64,000 nt of DNA from a virus, in the IMG/VR virus record IMGVR_UViG_3300046780_000888, positions 62,001 to 126,000 of that record; one strand, written 5' to 3'. This document shows positions 45,161 to 58,266 of the stretch, piece after piece. The notes beneath the pieces were generated by a model. The model was not told where the DNA came from and ran no database searches. It saw nothing but the letters and a program-made list of their open reading frames with translations. A program made the position numbers and the translations under genes. Each line of letters opens with the position of its first letter. Within the stretch, counting starts at the first letter, position 1.

Positions 45161-46276
45161 TGCGTTGGTGACCGTGAGCACCATCGTCGCGCCGGAAGCG
45201 GAGGCTACGACCGATGCTCCGATGGAACCAGGATCCGTTCCCTCGGACGTCGTCTGGCCGTCTACCACGAAGGCGCCACCCGTCTGGTGAGCGTCCACCT
45301 TGAGCTTCGCCGACTGCCCGGCAACCGCCGGTGATACCTTGCTCGCATACGTGAGCTCGATCCAGAACGTGTAGTTGAAATCGTTTTCTCCGGTCCAGGC
45401 CGCCGTGCCGAGCGCATCCGCCAGTACCCCTGTGGTACTGGCCCCCACCTCCACGTGATACGTCACCGCCCCGCTCTGGATCCCGCCGTGCGCGAACCCA
45501 CCGAACGCTTCGCCGCCGCCGCGCACTTCCTCCGCCGCGTGCCCCTGCCCGGTCTGGCCAGTGACGGCACCCCATCCGGACGCGGACGCGGCAAACGCCT
45601 GGGCTCGCGCGTTGTAGTTTCGAGCGTGGCTCGCCTCCTCCGAGGCCACGCCTCCGAATCCTTCCGAGTGCGACGACTCCCCAGAAGCGATACCGTTGTA
45701 GCCCTCGGCATGCGCGCCATTGTCGCCCGACGCGATATTCTCTCTCCCCTCCGCGTGCGCGCCAGGGTTGCCGCTAGCGGTGCAACCCACCCCTTCCACG
45801 TGGCACTGAGGGCCGCTTGCCGTACCGTTTTTGCCTTCCGCGTGAGAGGATAGGCCGGTCGCGACCGAGGTGTCTCCCTCCGCGTGAGCGGCGGCGCCGC
45901 GGGCGGCGTCCACGATGCTCCCCCCAGTGGTCGTCGTGTCGATCGCCGATGAGATGCTGAACGTGGTGTTACCAGCGGCGAACGCAGGCACGCTCGTGAT
46001 AGTCCGCGACACGACGTCCTGGATGACTGGCGTGCTGGGCTTGATCCTGGCCATGTCGCCGTTCACGAAAAATGCGGTCACATCTCCGGCAATCGTCACC
46101 GTCGTTCCGTTGGCCGCGATCGTGAACGTCGAAGGGGCGTCTCCGGCTCTCGAGAGCGACCCCTCTGCTCTCGAGTTATTCCCAGACGCGACCGTGCGAT
46201 CGTTCGACGCGTTCGCGTTCATCCCCAACGTGAGGACGAGGTTCTTCGCGTACCCGATTCCAGAGTCGTCGTTCAT
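45101..46276 (-). CDS. YadA-head-like trimeric fibre protein
   Basis: 391 residues from ATG 46276. Residues about 120-240 hold at least seven 14-residue repeats of the type SHAEGxxGxASGxxSH (GDTSVATGLSSHAEGKNGTA, GAHAEGRENIASGDNGAHAE), the left-handed beta-roll of YadA heads. A beta-rich C-terminal domain (about 275-391; FNYTFWIELTYASKVSPAVA, VIRVVATLRWN) follows. Likely a trimeric tail or surface fibre. The start is preceded by the collagen-like gene at 46285. Confidence 0.75.
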   Translation of the reverse strand: MNDDSGIGYAKNLVLTLGMNANASNDRTVASGNNSRAEGSLSRAGDAPSTFTIAANGTTVTIAGDVTAFFVNGDMARIKPSTPVIQDVVSRTITSVPAFAAGNTTFSISSAIDTTTTGGSIVDAARGAAAHAEGDTSVATGLSSHAEGKNGTASGPQCHVEGVGCTASGNPGAHAEGRENIASGDNGAHAEGYNGIASGESSHSEGFGGVASEEASHARNYNARAQAFAASASGWGAVTGQTGQGHAAEEVRGGGEAFGGFAHGGIQSGAVTYHVEVGASTTGVLADALGTAAWTGENDFNYTFWIELTYASKVSPAVAGQSAKLKVDAHQTGGAFVVDGQTTSEGTDPGSIGASVVASASGATMVLTVTNALASVIRVVATLRWNALSTT

Positions 46277-46284
46277 GATCGCCT

Positions 46285-47544
<1,260 letters not shown>

Positions 47545-47554
47545 TCAACCATGG

Positions 47555-48871
47555 CTAGAAGTAAGGACGGCGCAACGCCCAGTCTGTAAACCGCCAGCCT
47601 GAGTTTCCTCCGTTGTCAACTCCAAACCGACCGGTCCACCATCGAGCGCCACCGGTCACATACACGTCTGTCACCGAGAGCGCGGTTGCTTTCTGCTCGT
47701 TCGTCGCGACGCTCCACGTAGTCGGAGAACCAGGAGTGTCGGATGCGAGAGTGCATGGAGATCCTGCCGTCCCTACAGCCGAGAACAAAGAGCATGTGTT
47801 CGTCACCCCGGCCTTGCTGATGATGCCGCACCCATCCTTTTGAATCTTCACCGGCTTTGTCCCGGAAAATGTATCGAGCAGTTGCACCGTGTTGGTTCCG
47901 ACTGTCGCGAGGATGTTGAGCTGGAACGTCGCGGAGAGTCCCGCCATCGTTATGGTCTGGAGTCCCGTTCCACGCGCCGTGATTGTCGTCGCATTCGTCA
48001 GCGCCATTCCCGCAACGAACACCAGGTTACCCAGAAAGCTGGTTCCGAGCGTCTCGTTCCACGTTCCCAGGAACCCCGTAAAGTCTATGTTTCGGAAAAC
48101 CCCGTTGCCAACTGTCACGATTGAGGCGCCCGGGCTTGAGCATAGCAAGTCACGGTAGAGTAGGCTCTGCCCAGACAACGTGAAGCCACCTGCTCCTCCT
48201 AAGAACTCGATGTCGTCGTAAGCTTGTCCCGACGCCCCGCCGACCAGCATCGTCGTCAGCGCCACCCCACCGTTGAAGGTCAATTTCGACGCTCCACCGT
48301 GCGTCAAGGTCAGGTTTGTCTGGTTCGTCGCAGAATCCCACGAAATCCCTGTGCCCGCAATAATGCCGTGTGAATTAGTCAGCTTCAGCGTCTTGGTCCC
48401 CACTGAGAGATTGAAAAGATTGGTAGTCCACTGCTGGTTATTTGTGTCAAGCGTTCCATTCGTCAGATTGATCTGTCCGGACCAAAAAGTGTCCGCAAAT
48501 TGCACCGTTCCGCCCGCCCCATTCACTTTCAGGGCCGCTAATTGGATGTCCTTGCCGGCGGATGTAAAAACCTGTGTCCCGCTCGTTCCCACACAGGTCC
48601 AAGTGCCCGAATACGTAATGGTACCCCCCAGTGTGACATTCCCCGAGGTACTCAGGGCTTGAGACCCCGAAAACGTCCCCGTGTATCCCGTCATGTCCAG
48701 AATCGCGCACGCCGAGGCGACGTTAATCGCGATGTTCGCTGCGCTGTTGAGGTTCGCGGTATCACCAGCGACAGGAAATGAGGCGCCCGAAGCACCTCCG
48801 TTGGAGGCTGACCAATTAGTGGTGCTGTTCCAGTTTCCGTTTCCCCCCGTGACAAGCCAACGGGTTGCCAT
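47555..48871 (-). CDS. Tail-type beta-helix protein
   Basis: 438 residues. Starts MATRWLVTGGNGNWNSTTNW, a pattern common at the start of phage structural proteins, then many G/N/T/S-rich beta repeats (GSQALSTSGNVTLGGTITYS, LTLTHGGASKLTFNGGVALT). Predicted as parallel beta-helix or beta-roll. No enzymatic motif. Likely a virion or tail protein that binds or covers surfaces. Confidence 0.7.
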   Translation of the reverse strand: MATRWLVTGGNGNWNSTTNWSASNGGASGASFPVAGDTANLNSAANIAINVASACAILDMTGYTGTFSGSQALSTSGNVTLGGTITYSGTWTCVGTSGTQVFTSAGKDIQLAALKVNGAGGTVQFADTFWSGQINLTNGTLDTNNQQWTTNLFNLSVGTKTLKLTNSHGIIAGTGISWDSATNQTNLTLTHGGASKLTFNGGVALTTMLVGGASGQAYDDIEFLGGAGGFTLSGQSLLYRDLLCSSPGASIVTVGNGVFRNIDFTGFLGTWNETLGTSFLGNLVFVAGMALTNATTITARGTGLQTITMAGLSATFQLNILATVGTNTVQLLDTFSGTKPVKIQKDGCGIISKAGVTNTCSLFSAVGTAGSPCTLASDTPGSPTTWSVATNEQKATALSVTDVYVTGGARWWTGRFGVDNGGNSGWRFTDWALRRPYF

Positions 48872-48872
48872 T

Positions 48873-50367
<1,495 letters not shown>

Positions 50368-50426
50368 CAGAAGCAGGATACCAGGACTTCTCCCGCAACA
50401 ACAGCTGCTGTAGGATAGGGCTCAAG

Positions 50427-50711
50427 GTGCAGCGGTTTTCTCCGGATATTCCCTGGGTCCTCATCTGGCGCGAGCCGCGGGGGCCTCTATTCTCGCTACG
50501 CTGTGAGGTGTGCGGGGGGAGCGATGTCGGGGACTTGGACGAGGCCAACCGCTTCGCTGCGGCCCACCGCGTTCACGCGGCCCCCCAGGGCTCACTCCGG
50601 CTCGGCGACGCATTCGCCACAGTCGCAAAGCCCGTCGCGCGCGCCTTCGGGCGCGCTCCCTGCACCCCATGCGAAGCCCGCCGGCGGGCACTAAACTCTC
50701 TCAAATTCTGA
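50427..50711 (+). CDS. Small protein with zinc Cys pairs
   Basis: 94 residues from GTG 50427. CEVCGGSD near residue 28 and a C-terminal CTPCEARRR give a likely zinc site. Basic C-terminus. Starts a short rightward set of three genes. Not recognised. Confidence 0.5.
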   Translation: MQRFSPDIPWVLIWREPRGPLFSLRCEVCGGSDVGDLDEANRFAAAHRVHAAPQGSLRLGDAFATVAKPVARAFGRAPCTPCEARRRALNSLKF

Positions 50712-50727
50712 AGGAGCACGAACGAGC

Positions 50728-51021
50728 ATGGAATCCAGAGGCGTCTCCGATCACCCCGGTCCGGTTCTCGATCCACTCATCGCCATCCTGTCTGCACAGG
50801 CCGCGGCCAGCGAGAAGCAGACCGAGGCGCTCGGAGCGCTCGGACGGCTTGTCGCGAATCTCGATCGGACGCATGAGGCGGAACTGAGCAAGGTCCAGAA
50901 GGCGCTCAGAGATCTCGCCGCTGACGTACGAACAGCATTGGACCGACTCGGCCCTCTCGAGCTCGAGGTCGACTTTCTGAGAACCGAGCGCCGCATGCGA
51001 GACAACGGTCACCATGGCTAA
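50728..51021 (+). CDS. Coiled-coil protein
   Basis: 97 residues, ATG 50728 preceded by GGAG. Long helix with heptads (SEKQTEALGALGRLVANLDR, SKVQKALRDLAADVRTALDR). Ends in a basic tail. Likely oligomeric; function unknown. Overlaps the next gene by 8 bases. Confidence 0.55.
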   Translation: MESRGVSDHPGPVLDPLIAILSAQAAASEKQTEALGALGRLVANLDRTHEAELSKVQKALRDLAADVRTALDRLGPLELEVDFLRTERRMRDNGHHG

Positions 51022-51436
51022 GAAGCACGGGATCGATCCCGCCGTGGGCCGCTCCCTCGGCGAGTCCGCGAAGCACAATGCCGAGCAACGACGACTGATC
51101 TCTGATCTTGCCCGAAGCCGAGGGACGGTTGTCCCCGAGGAGCACGCGCCGCATCCGTTGCCCTCGAACTGGCAAGAGGAGCTGACTCCGATCCAGAACG
51201 ACCTCGAAGAACTGAAGCGGCAGATGGGCGCGCGCCCTCAGCAAGCCTCACATCCGGAGTTCTCGGTCCGCGCTCCCTGGGGCACTGGACTTCGTCTTGC
51301 CGGGATAGCCGGCTGGCAGATCGCCGCGGTCGCGATTTCCCTCGGGGCGATTGCCGCGTGGGCCTGGGTGGCGACGCACTCGATTACGATTGCGACACCG
51401 GTGACACTGCCTGCCCCGGCACCGCGGCCTTCTTAG
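51014..51436 (+). CDS. Membrane-anchored coiled-coil protein
   Basis: 140 residues. A helical charged N-terminal part (SLGESAKHNAEQRRLISDLA), then one membrane helix (LRLAGIAGWQIAAVAISLGA) and a short Pro-rich end (TPVTLPAPAPRP). Could be a spanin-like or membrane-sensing protein. Overlaps the convergent gene by 53 bases. Confidence 0.5.
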   Translation: MAKKHGIDPAVGRSLGESAKHNAEQRRLISDLARSRGTVVPEEHAPHPLPSNWQEELTPIQNDLEELKRQMGARPQQASHPEFSVRAPWGTGLRLAGIAGWQIAAVAISLGAIAAWAWVATHSITIATPVTLPAPAPRPS

Positions 51437-51596
51437 GCAAGCGCGAATACGGGGTTCGCGAGTACGCGTACTCGTGCACGGTCACGTTCTGTCCAGCGGC
51501 CCACTTCTCGATCCCTTCCAAGGGCTCCCGCTCGAGGACATGTTCGCTGCCGTTGTCGTGAAAGATCACCCGATACATCTTCGGTGGATGAGTCAT
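51384..51596 (-). CDS. Small unknown protein
   Basis: 70 residues from ATG 51596. Contains MYRVIFHDNGSEHVLEREPL and WAAGQNVTVHEYAYSRTPYS. Probably real because of the ATGA overlap with the upstream gene, though the downstream half overlaps the opposite-strand gene. Confidence 0.45.
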   Translation of the reverse strand: MTHPPKMYRVIFHDNGSEHVLEREPLEGIEKWAAGQNVTVHEYAYSRTPYSRLPKKAAVPGQAVSPVSQS

Positions 51597-51850
51597 TGTG
51601 CGCTCCCGCTTGCGCGCCAGACCGACGATCCGAACGGTGCCGTCTCGCTGAACACGCGGACGTCCAGGTCGCTGTATCGTTTCCGATTCTCGCGCCAAGC
51701 CGTGATAATTAGCGTCTGCTCTTCGTCCGTCAAGCGTTCGCCTCGCTTGGCGCGACACCGCAGCCGGAACACGTCAACCCACTGACTTTCGGTCAGGCAC
51801 GGACTCGATTGTCGAATGCTCTTGCTCCCTTCGCGCTTCACTTTGGCCAT
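51593..51850 (-). CDS. Small basic protein
   Basis: 85 residues from ATG 51850. Contains LTESQWVDVFRLRCRAKRGE and DEEQTLIITAWRENRKRYSD, helical and basic. Such short phage proteins often bind nucleic acid. Not recognised. Confidence 0.5.
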   Translation of the reverse strand: MAKVKREGSKSIRQSSPCLTESQWVDVFRLRCRAKRGERLTDEEQTLIITAWRENRKRYSDLDVRVFSETAPFGSSVWRASGSAQ

Positions 51851-52044
51851 TTGCGTCTCCCGTCCGAGTCGTACTCGCCGCCGCACTGCCAACAACGACG
51901 CACGTACCCTCGAGCGGTTACTACGTGCTGCAATGTAGCCTGCCTGCCGTGCGCCGCGCAGTGCGGGCACTTTCTGGTGCGCCACTCACGGCGCCAGGTG
52001 AGCGCTGTCTGCCAGATCGCGCCAACGAGCCCGCCGTCGGACAT
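51838..52044 (-). CDS. Small zinc-ribbon protein
   Basis: 68 residues. CPHCAAHGRQATLQHVV and RCWQCGGEYDSDGRRKW make a two-pair zinc ribbon of the type seen in transcription-associated phage proteins. The start overlaps the upstream spacer region; the 3' end overlaps the next gene by 13 bases. Confidence 0.6.
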   Translation of the reverse strand: MSDGGLVGAIWQTALTWRREWRTRKCPHCAAHGRQATLQHVVTARGYVRRCWQCGGEYDSDGRRKWPK

Positions 52045-52067
52045 CTATTGCTCGTACTTTCTCGGTG

Positions 52068-52616
52068 TCATCGGAGGCCCTTTCTTCTCGGTCGTCGTCC
52101 TCGATCAAAACACTGGAGCTCACAGGGCCCGCAGTACCCGACGAGGTGCCCCGTGTAGCGCTCCGCAATGGCGTCCGCCGTTCGTTCAATCGAATCCGAG
52201 TCCCGACGCTGCCAGGCGTTCATCCGAGCGAGATTCGCTTGCTCGGCCTTCTTGTTGATGAGCTTGGCGGGGACCCGAGGCAGCCGCACGAGCTCCCCGT
52301 CGTCGATGAGCACGAACTCGGCCGGGTAGAGAAAGTCCGTCGCGTGTCCGAACTCATGACTCAAAATAGCGAGCAGCGTCTCCTCTGGTAGCTCCGCGAT
52401 CTCGGGCGCGACCACCATGCGCCGTCCCGTGTCCTCGCAGGCCGCGAAGTGGCGCGCCGAGTCGTGGATCCAAGGCGCCACCTCGAACCTCACTTTCTTG
52501 CACCGCTCCGCCCCCGCCTTCACGAAGGTCTCCTGTACCGCCAGGAAGTACGGCTCGATGACGGCTTCCGCTTCCTCGTCCGTGCGCGAGGAGCGGATCT
52601 CAGGACATGCGCTCAA
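52068..52616 (-). CDS. Zinc metallopeptidase (gluzincin-type HEFGH)
   Basis: 182 residues. LLAILSHEFGHATDFLYPAE is the HExxH zinc helix, and ERTADAIAERYTGH about 65 residues later supplies a third acidic ligand (E or D), as in M48/gluzincin-like enzymes. The first part has EIAELPEETL. No signal peptide, so it acts inside the host or virion. Possible role in protein processing or lysis; substrate unknown. Confidence 0.65.
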   Translation of the reverse strand: MSACPEIRSSRTDEEAEAVIEPYFLAVQETFVKAGAERCKKVRFEVAPWIHDSARHFAACEDTGRRMVVAPEIAELPEETLLAILSHEFGHATDFLYPAEFVLIDDGELVRLPRVPAKLINKKAEQANLARMNAWQRRDSDSIERTADAIAERYTGHLVGYCGPCELQCFDRGRRPRRKGLR

Positions 52617-52635
52617 TTCTGCTCCCGTTCTTCGA

Positions 52636-52872
52636 TCATGGCGCCACCACGGTCGGCCTGAAGGGGACCCTCTTGTTTCGGTGAGCCTTGCAATAGGCGG
52701 CGTACTCCTCCCGGCCCCACATCTCGAGCTCCCCGTAGCCGTCCATTCCGGTCCGCAGCACGCGAAGCCAGCCCCACGCGATTAACATGTTCGCGGGGAT
52801 AGCCTCCCCGTGCCTCGTTCCCGTCGGCGTCTTGACCGGGAAGCACAGAACTACCGATGGGCGGGCCTTCAT
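52636..52872 (-). CDS. Small unknown protein
   Basis: 78 residues from ATG 52872 behind GGAGATCGG. Contains VVLCFPVKTPTGTRHGEAIP and EEYAAYCKAHRNKRVPFRPT. Not recognised. Confidence 0.5.
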   Translation of the reverse strand: MKARPSVVLCFPVKTPTGTRHGEAIPANMLIAWGWLRVLRTGMDGYGELEMWGREEYAAYCKAHRNKRVPFRPTVVAP

Positions 52873-52907
52873 TTTCCGATCTCCGCCTTGAGGGACACCG
52901 GACAGAA

Positions 52908-53369
52908 TCAACCACCCCGCTGTTGCCGATACATCGTGACCTGCTGCTTCCATTGCGCGAGCAGGTTTGGATCGATGAGGTTCTGAGAGAGAGCGTCATT
53001 CACTCGCGCCCGAGCCTCGTCGGGGGTGATCTGCGGACAGAGAAATCCGTCTGGGCACTTTGAACACTTGATGTTCGCCGGATAGAGCTTCCCGTTGTTC
53101 TGGCTGTACTGCCAGCCGTTGGGAAGGAGGAGCGATGCCCCGGGGAGCCCGTTCGTGCCCGCGATGTAGAGCTCCTGCCATTCGAGCGTGACATCGTGCT
53201 CCTTACCGCACGACCGACAGTTCATCCGGATCTTCAATCCCTCCGGACTGATCTCTTCCTTCAGGCCGTCGTAGTCCTCGATGCCGAGGCCGCCGAATAC
53301 GCCCGCGTCGTCCTTTCTGAGGACGTCATCGAAGTAATCAACCCCTGGGTCTCGTGATCCCTTGAACAT
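52908..53369 (-). CDS. Unknown protein with zinc-binding Cys pairs
   Basis: 153 residues from ATG 53369. MNCRSCGKEHDVTLEW and IKCSKCPDGFLCP suggest one or two zinc sites. The C-terminus is helical (RARVNDALSQNLIDPNLLAQ). It sits between the zinc peptidase region and a putative virion protein. Not recognised. Confidence 0.55.
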   Translation of the reverse strand: MFKGSRDPGVDYFDDVLRKDDAGVFGGLGIEDYDGLKEEISPEGLKIRMNCRSCGKEHDVTLEWQELYIAGTNGLPGASLLLPNGWQYSQNNGKLYPANIKCSKCPDGFLCPQITPDEARARVNDALSQNLIDPNLLAQWKQQVTMYRQQRGG

Positions 53370-53421
53370 GGCGTCGTTCCCTTTCAGCAAAAACTGTCGG
53401 ACATTTTCGAGACGAAAGCGC

Positions 53422-54288
53422 TCAGGGCGTGGTGCCCGTTTGCATGTAGATGCCGAGATCTCGGAGCAGAGGATGGGTCCCGTTCCCGGTCCCGTAGATG
53501 TTGGAGAACGCAAGGTCGAGATCGGGGCTCGTAAAATCCCACACGTCCGCCGGATCGGTCGTCGCATTCGTGCGCGTCGCGAGAATGATGAGCTCGTCGC
53601 CTTCCGCGTCCGTCCAGAACGGCATGAAGATCGGCATGCTCGCAGCGCCCGAGTCCGCGCCAAGCGTCGCCGGGTCCATGACGCCCTGCTGAATAACCCC
53701 GGGGCGCCCGTCTCGAAGAATTGGCTGCAGGAACTGCGTGACCGAGTCCATCGTCGGCGTGATTTGCTCCACGCGGATGACGAGGTTTCCGGCTCCCGTG
53801 GCGGGCTCCGTTTGCTCGTACGCGATCACATGCCACGAGGCGGGGAGTGTCGAGCGGGGGAGCGCGGGGCCGCTCGAGGTATCCGGCGCCCCGGGGGTCT
53901 GGCGAGGAAAGTGGTAGGGAGCGCGCTTGTGCTTCACCGCCGGATCCCGGAACCCGCCGAGGTTCTGGTAGCGCCAGATCAATCTGTAACTGTAGAACTG
54001 AAACGGAAAGAGGGCGTTTCCCGGCGGCACCGGAGAGAAACAGATCGGCAGCCACAAGATGACGCGGGCGCCTTCTGGGACCGGGATCCCTGCGAGTAAA
54101 TCCGGATCGAATCCAGCGGACTGAGCGCGGGCGCGAGGATCACGCTCTCCCGGGAAGGCAATCGGAGTGAGAGCCTGTCGTCCCTGGTACCGAGCCTCGA
54201 ATCCCTCGAATGGCTTCAGTACTCTCACATTCGTGAGCTGTGCATCGACCATCGTGGCCCCAGAGGGGGCGCCTGCTGCATCTCCCAT
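53422..54288 (-). CDS. Putative virion structural protein
   Basis: 288 residues, no membrane helix or catalytic motif. Long beta-rich sequence with many Pro and aromatic residues (ARVILWLPICFSPVPPGNAL, FPFQFYSYRLIWRYQNLGG, ASWHVIAYEQTEPATGAGNL, FWTDAEGDELIILATRTNAT). The pattern is typical of capsid or decoration proteins (jelly-roll or similar), but no family was recognised. An internal ATG at 54252 (MVDAQLTN) is an alternative start. The next gene upstream is a membrane protein. Confidence 0.5.
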   Translation of the reverse strand: MGDAAGAPSGATMVDAQLTNVRVLKPFEGFEARYQGRQALTPIAFPGERDPRARAQSAGFDPDLLAGIPVPEGARVILWLPICFSPVPPGNALFPFQFYSYRLIWRYQNLGGFRDPAVKHKRAPYHFPRQTPGAPDTSSGPALPRSTLPASWHVIAYEQTEPATGAGNLVIRVEQITPTMDSVTQFLQPILRDGRPGVIQQGVMDPATLGADSGAASMPIFMPFWTDAEGDELIILATRTNATTDPADVWDFTSPDLDLAFSNIYGTGNGTHPLLRDLGIYMQTGTTP

Positions 54289-54297
54289 CGAGTGCTC

Positions 54298-55458
<1,161 letters not shown>

Positions 55459-55503
55459 CTGAATTCATTCCTTTCAGGCATCGAAGAAGATCCCTCTGTT
55501 CGG

Positions 55504-56067
55504 CTACGGACCACCCGTCGGGCCTGTCGAACCCGTCGGACCCGTGGGGCCCGTTGCTGCCGTTGGGCCAGTCGGACCCGTTGCGCCAGTGCGTCCTGTG
55601 GGGCCGGTGGAACCCGTCGCACCGGTCTCGGACGATGGGCCAGTCGGCCCAGAGGGAGTGATCGGTGTCGGCGTACCGAGCACCAACATTCCCATGAAGA
55701 GGGTCCCCTTGGACCCCCCCGCAATCTGCGAATCGCTCACCGTGCCGGAGGTCGGCGCGACGACGTCGCGCGCAATGGCGAGCGCCTCCGCTTCGGCCGC
55801 CATGTAGCACGACACGCTGGGCGCCGACGGGAAGCCGCCCTGAATGAGATCTGCTCCGAGTGCGGCCTCGATCGTCACGGTGAAGGCGTCCCCGCTGCCC
55901 GCTGCGGCGAGAGTAATCGCAATCACCTGGTAGGAACCAGCGAGCGCGTAGATCGCGTCGAGGGCGTCGTTCGTGAGCGCCTGCAAGTCGTCCGGAGTCT
56001 CAGCCTGCACGATGCGGGTAACCAACGACGACGCACTCGCGAGGGTCACGCTTCCGAAGCGACTCAT
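55504..56067 (-). CDS. Short collagen-like protein with common head (copy 2)
   Basis: 187 residues, the same length as its neighbour. Head: [60 protein letters not shown]; then a (GPTG)n stalk of about 40 residues ([20 protein letters not shown]). Likely product of a tandem duplication. Probably fibre or capsid decoration. Confidence 0.7.
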   Translation of the reverse strand: MSRFGSVTLASASSLVTRIVQAETPDDLQALTNDALDAIYALAGSYQVIAITLAAAGSGDAFTVTIEAALGADLIQGGFPSAPSVSCYMAAEAEALAIARDVVAPTSGTVSDSQIAGGSKGTLFMGMLVLGTPTPITPSGPTGPSSETGATGSTGPTGRTGATGPTGPTAATGPTGPTGSTGPTGGP

Positions 56068-56151
56068 AAGCAGAGACGGTACCTGAACTTCATAACTCGA
56101 GGAAGGGAGAACTTTTCGGCCCCAAAAACCTCTAGCTTTTAGGGAACAAAC

Positions 56152-58266
56152 ATGGCTAGCTGGCTATCCATGTCCGACCGAGATGCGGGGTCTCCCGAGT
56201 GCCCGAGGCTTGTCCTCTGCCTGATGGTGAAGAACGAGGAGAAGATCATCGAGCGGTGCCTGCGTTCGGTTCTTCCTCACGTTGACGGGGTCGTCGTGTG
56301 CTGGAACGGCACCGACGAGACGCGCGCCATCGCGAACCGCATCCTCTCAGAGTGGGACCGCGACGCGGCGTTTCGCTCCTTCCATTTCGAGTACCACGAG
56401 TGGGTGAACTTCGGACACAACCGATCGCTGTCCGCGAAGGCCGCGAAGGGATGGGTCAGGGAAATGCATCGGGAGTGGCCCCTCGACTCCACCTACCTCC
56501 TCTTCATGGACGCGGATATGGAGCTCGTTGTCGAGCCGGGCTTCGACCGGAAGATGCTCACGGCGCCGGGGCACTACCTCATCCAGCTGAACCACGGCGA
56601 GTTCTACCCGAACCTCCGTCTCGCGCGGCTCTCTCACGACTGGCGCGCGGTCAGCGTCACACATGAATACTGGGCGGCGACGCCGGACATCGGTGACCCT
56701 CCGGAGATCGGCCGGCAGTACATGTGGCTCCGCGATCACGACGACGGCGGCTCGAAGAGCGACAAGACCGAGCGGGACATTCGTCTCCTCGAGCAGGGGC
56801 TCATCGACGAGCCAGGAAACGTCCGCTACATGTTTTACCTCGCGCGGGCGTACGCGGACAGTGGGAAGCACGAGCAGGCCGTTGCGCTCTACCGCAAACG
56901 CCGCGACGCGGGAGGCTGGGATCAAGAGGCGTGGTACGCGCATTACAGGGAGGGGCTGTCCCTCCTCGCGCTCGGACGGGAAGCGGAGGGGGTCGGTACC
57001 CTCGTCGCCGCCTACCAGCGGCGCCCGTCGCGGGTGGAGCCGCTCGTGAACCTAGCGTCCCACCATAGAGAGAGGGGACGCAATCACGCGGCGCTCCTAT
57101 TCGCTCGACAGGCGAGCAAGATCCCGCTCCCGAGCACCGGTCTCTTCGTCTGGGCAGATGCGTACCAGACGGCTCCTCTGAAAGAGATTGCGATCTCTGC
57201 CTACTACACGGAGCACCAGGACGAAGGGATCGCTGCCGCAGAAAAGCTCATTGGCGCCCGCGACTGCGATGCGCATACGCAAGCCCACATGCTTCAGACG
57301 CTGAGCTTCTATGTGAAGCCGATGCTCGGGCAGGCCAACCGCATGGGCGTTTTTGCCGTATCCGAAAAGCTCCGGACGTCGTCCGCAAAGTTCCTCGGGC
57401 TCACCGAGCCGAACACCACCGAGTACGTCCCGAAGAACCCGGCCATCGTCACGTACCGCGGCACGGTCTACGCCAACCTCTCGCTCGTCAACTACTACCA
57501 CGAGCGCGGAGTCGTCTTCGCTCCGAAGGATCCAGACGGGATCGTTCGCACGAGGAACGTCGTCGTGCGCCCGATGGAGCCTCCGTTCGTCGGCGACGTG
57601 GAGACGACGCCTCTCTGGTGGCCCAGCGGCTGGAATCCCGATGTTCATGTTCGCGGGCTCGAAGATCAGCGATGGGTCGTGCACGAAGATCGGATCTGGT
57701 TTACCGCGACGTGCTTTCATCCGGCCGGGCGCCCCGAGGTCGTCCTCGGCAGGCTAAACACGACCGTTCGCGACATCGAGTTCCTCACGACGCTGAAGTG
57801 CCCGCTCGCCGGGCCGTGCGAGAAAAACTGGGTACCGTGGGAGACGGGCAGGGGGCTGCTGCTCATCTACGGGTTCGATCCGTTCACATTGCTGCGGCCT
57901 GACTGCGTCACCGGAGAGTGTGAGGTGTACTCCCGCTCTCCCTCCCCCGTGAACGCCTCCTCCTGGCGCGGCGGCACGCCCCCAGTGAGAGCCCCATGGG
58001 GACGGTGGGTGATGCTCGTCCATGTCGTGGCGCACTTCGATGATCATCGTGTCTACATGCACCGATGGGTGGAACTCGCCGAACACCGACCGATCAGTCG
58101 TTGGAGCACTCTCGTGGCTTTTGGCCACGTCGGCGTCGAGTACGCGACCGGGCTACTCGACAAAGGCGACACAGTTCTCGTCGCCTTCGGTTCCGAAGAG
58201 CGCGAGGCATGCTGGATGGAATTCGACTGGAGCACGATCGATAAATTGCTAGAGGAGAGAAAATGA
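56152..58266 (+). CDS. GT2 glycosyltransferase with TPR and C-terminal propeller-like domain
   Basis: 704 residues. Residues about 20-240 are a GT2 (GT-A) domain: [30 protein letters not shown] and the DAD metal motif in [11 protein letters not shown]. Residues about 245-330 are TPR-like helices ([26 protein letters not shown]). Residues about 440-700 resemble the five-bladed propeller of GH130-like proteins: [60 protein letters not shown]. The combination suggests both addition and recognition or cleavage of sugars. The next gene overlaps by ATGA. Confidence 0.8.
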   Translation: MASWLSMSDRDAGSPECPRLVLCLMVKNEEKIIERCLRSVLPHVDGVVVCWNGTDETRAIANRILSEWDRDAAFRSFHFEYHEWVNFGHNRSLSAKAAKGWVREMHREWPLDSTYLLFMDADMELVVEPGFDRKMLTAPGHYLIQLNHGEFYPNLRLARLSHDWRAVSVTHEYWAATPDIGDPPEIGRQYMWLRDHDDGGSKSDKTERDIRLLEQGLIDEPGNVRYMFYLARAYADSGKHEQAVALYRKRRDAGGWDQEAWYAHYREGLSLLALGREAEGVGTLVAAYQRRPSRVEPLVNLASHHRERGRNHAALLFARQASKIPLPSTGLFVWADAYQTAPLKEIAISAYYTEHQDEGIAAAEKLIGARDCDAHTQAHMLQTLSFYVKPMLGQANRMGVFAVSEKLRTSSAKFLGLTEPNTTEYVPKNPAIVTYRGTVYANLSLVNYYHERGVVFAPKDPDGIVRTRNVVVRPMEPPFVGDVETTPLWWPSGWNPDVHVRGLEDQRWVVHEDRIWFTATCFHPAGRPEVVLGRLNTTVRDIEFLTTLKCPLAGPCEKNWVPWETGRGLLLIYGFDPFTLLRPDCVTGECEVYSRSPSPVNASSWRGGTPPVRAPWGRWVMLVHVVAHFDDHRVYMHRWVELAEHRPISRWSTLVAFGHVGVEYATGLLDKGDTVLVAFGSEEREACWMEFDWSTIDKLLEERK

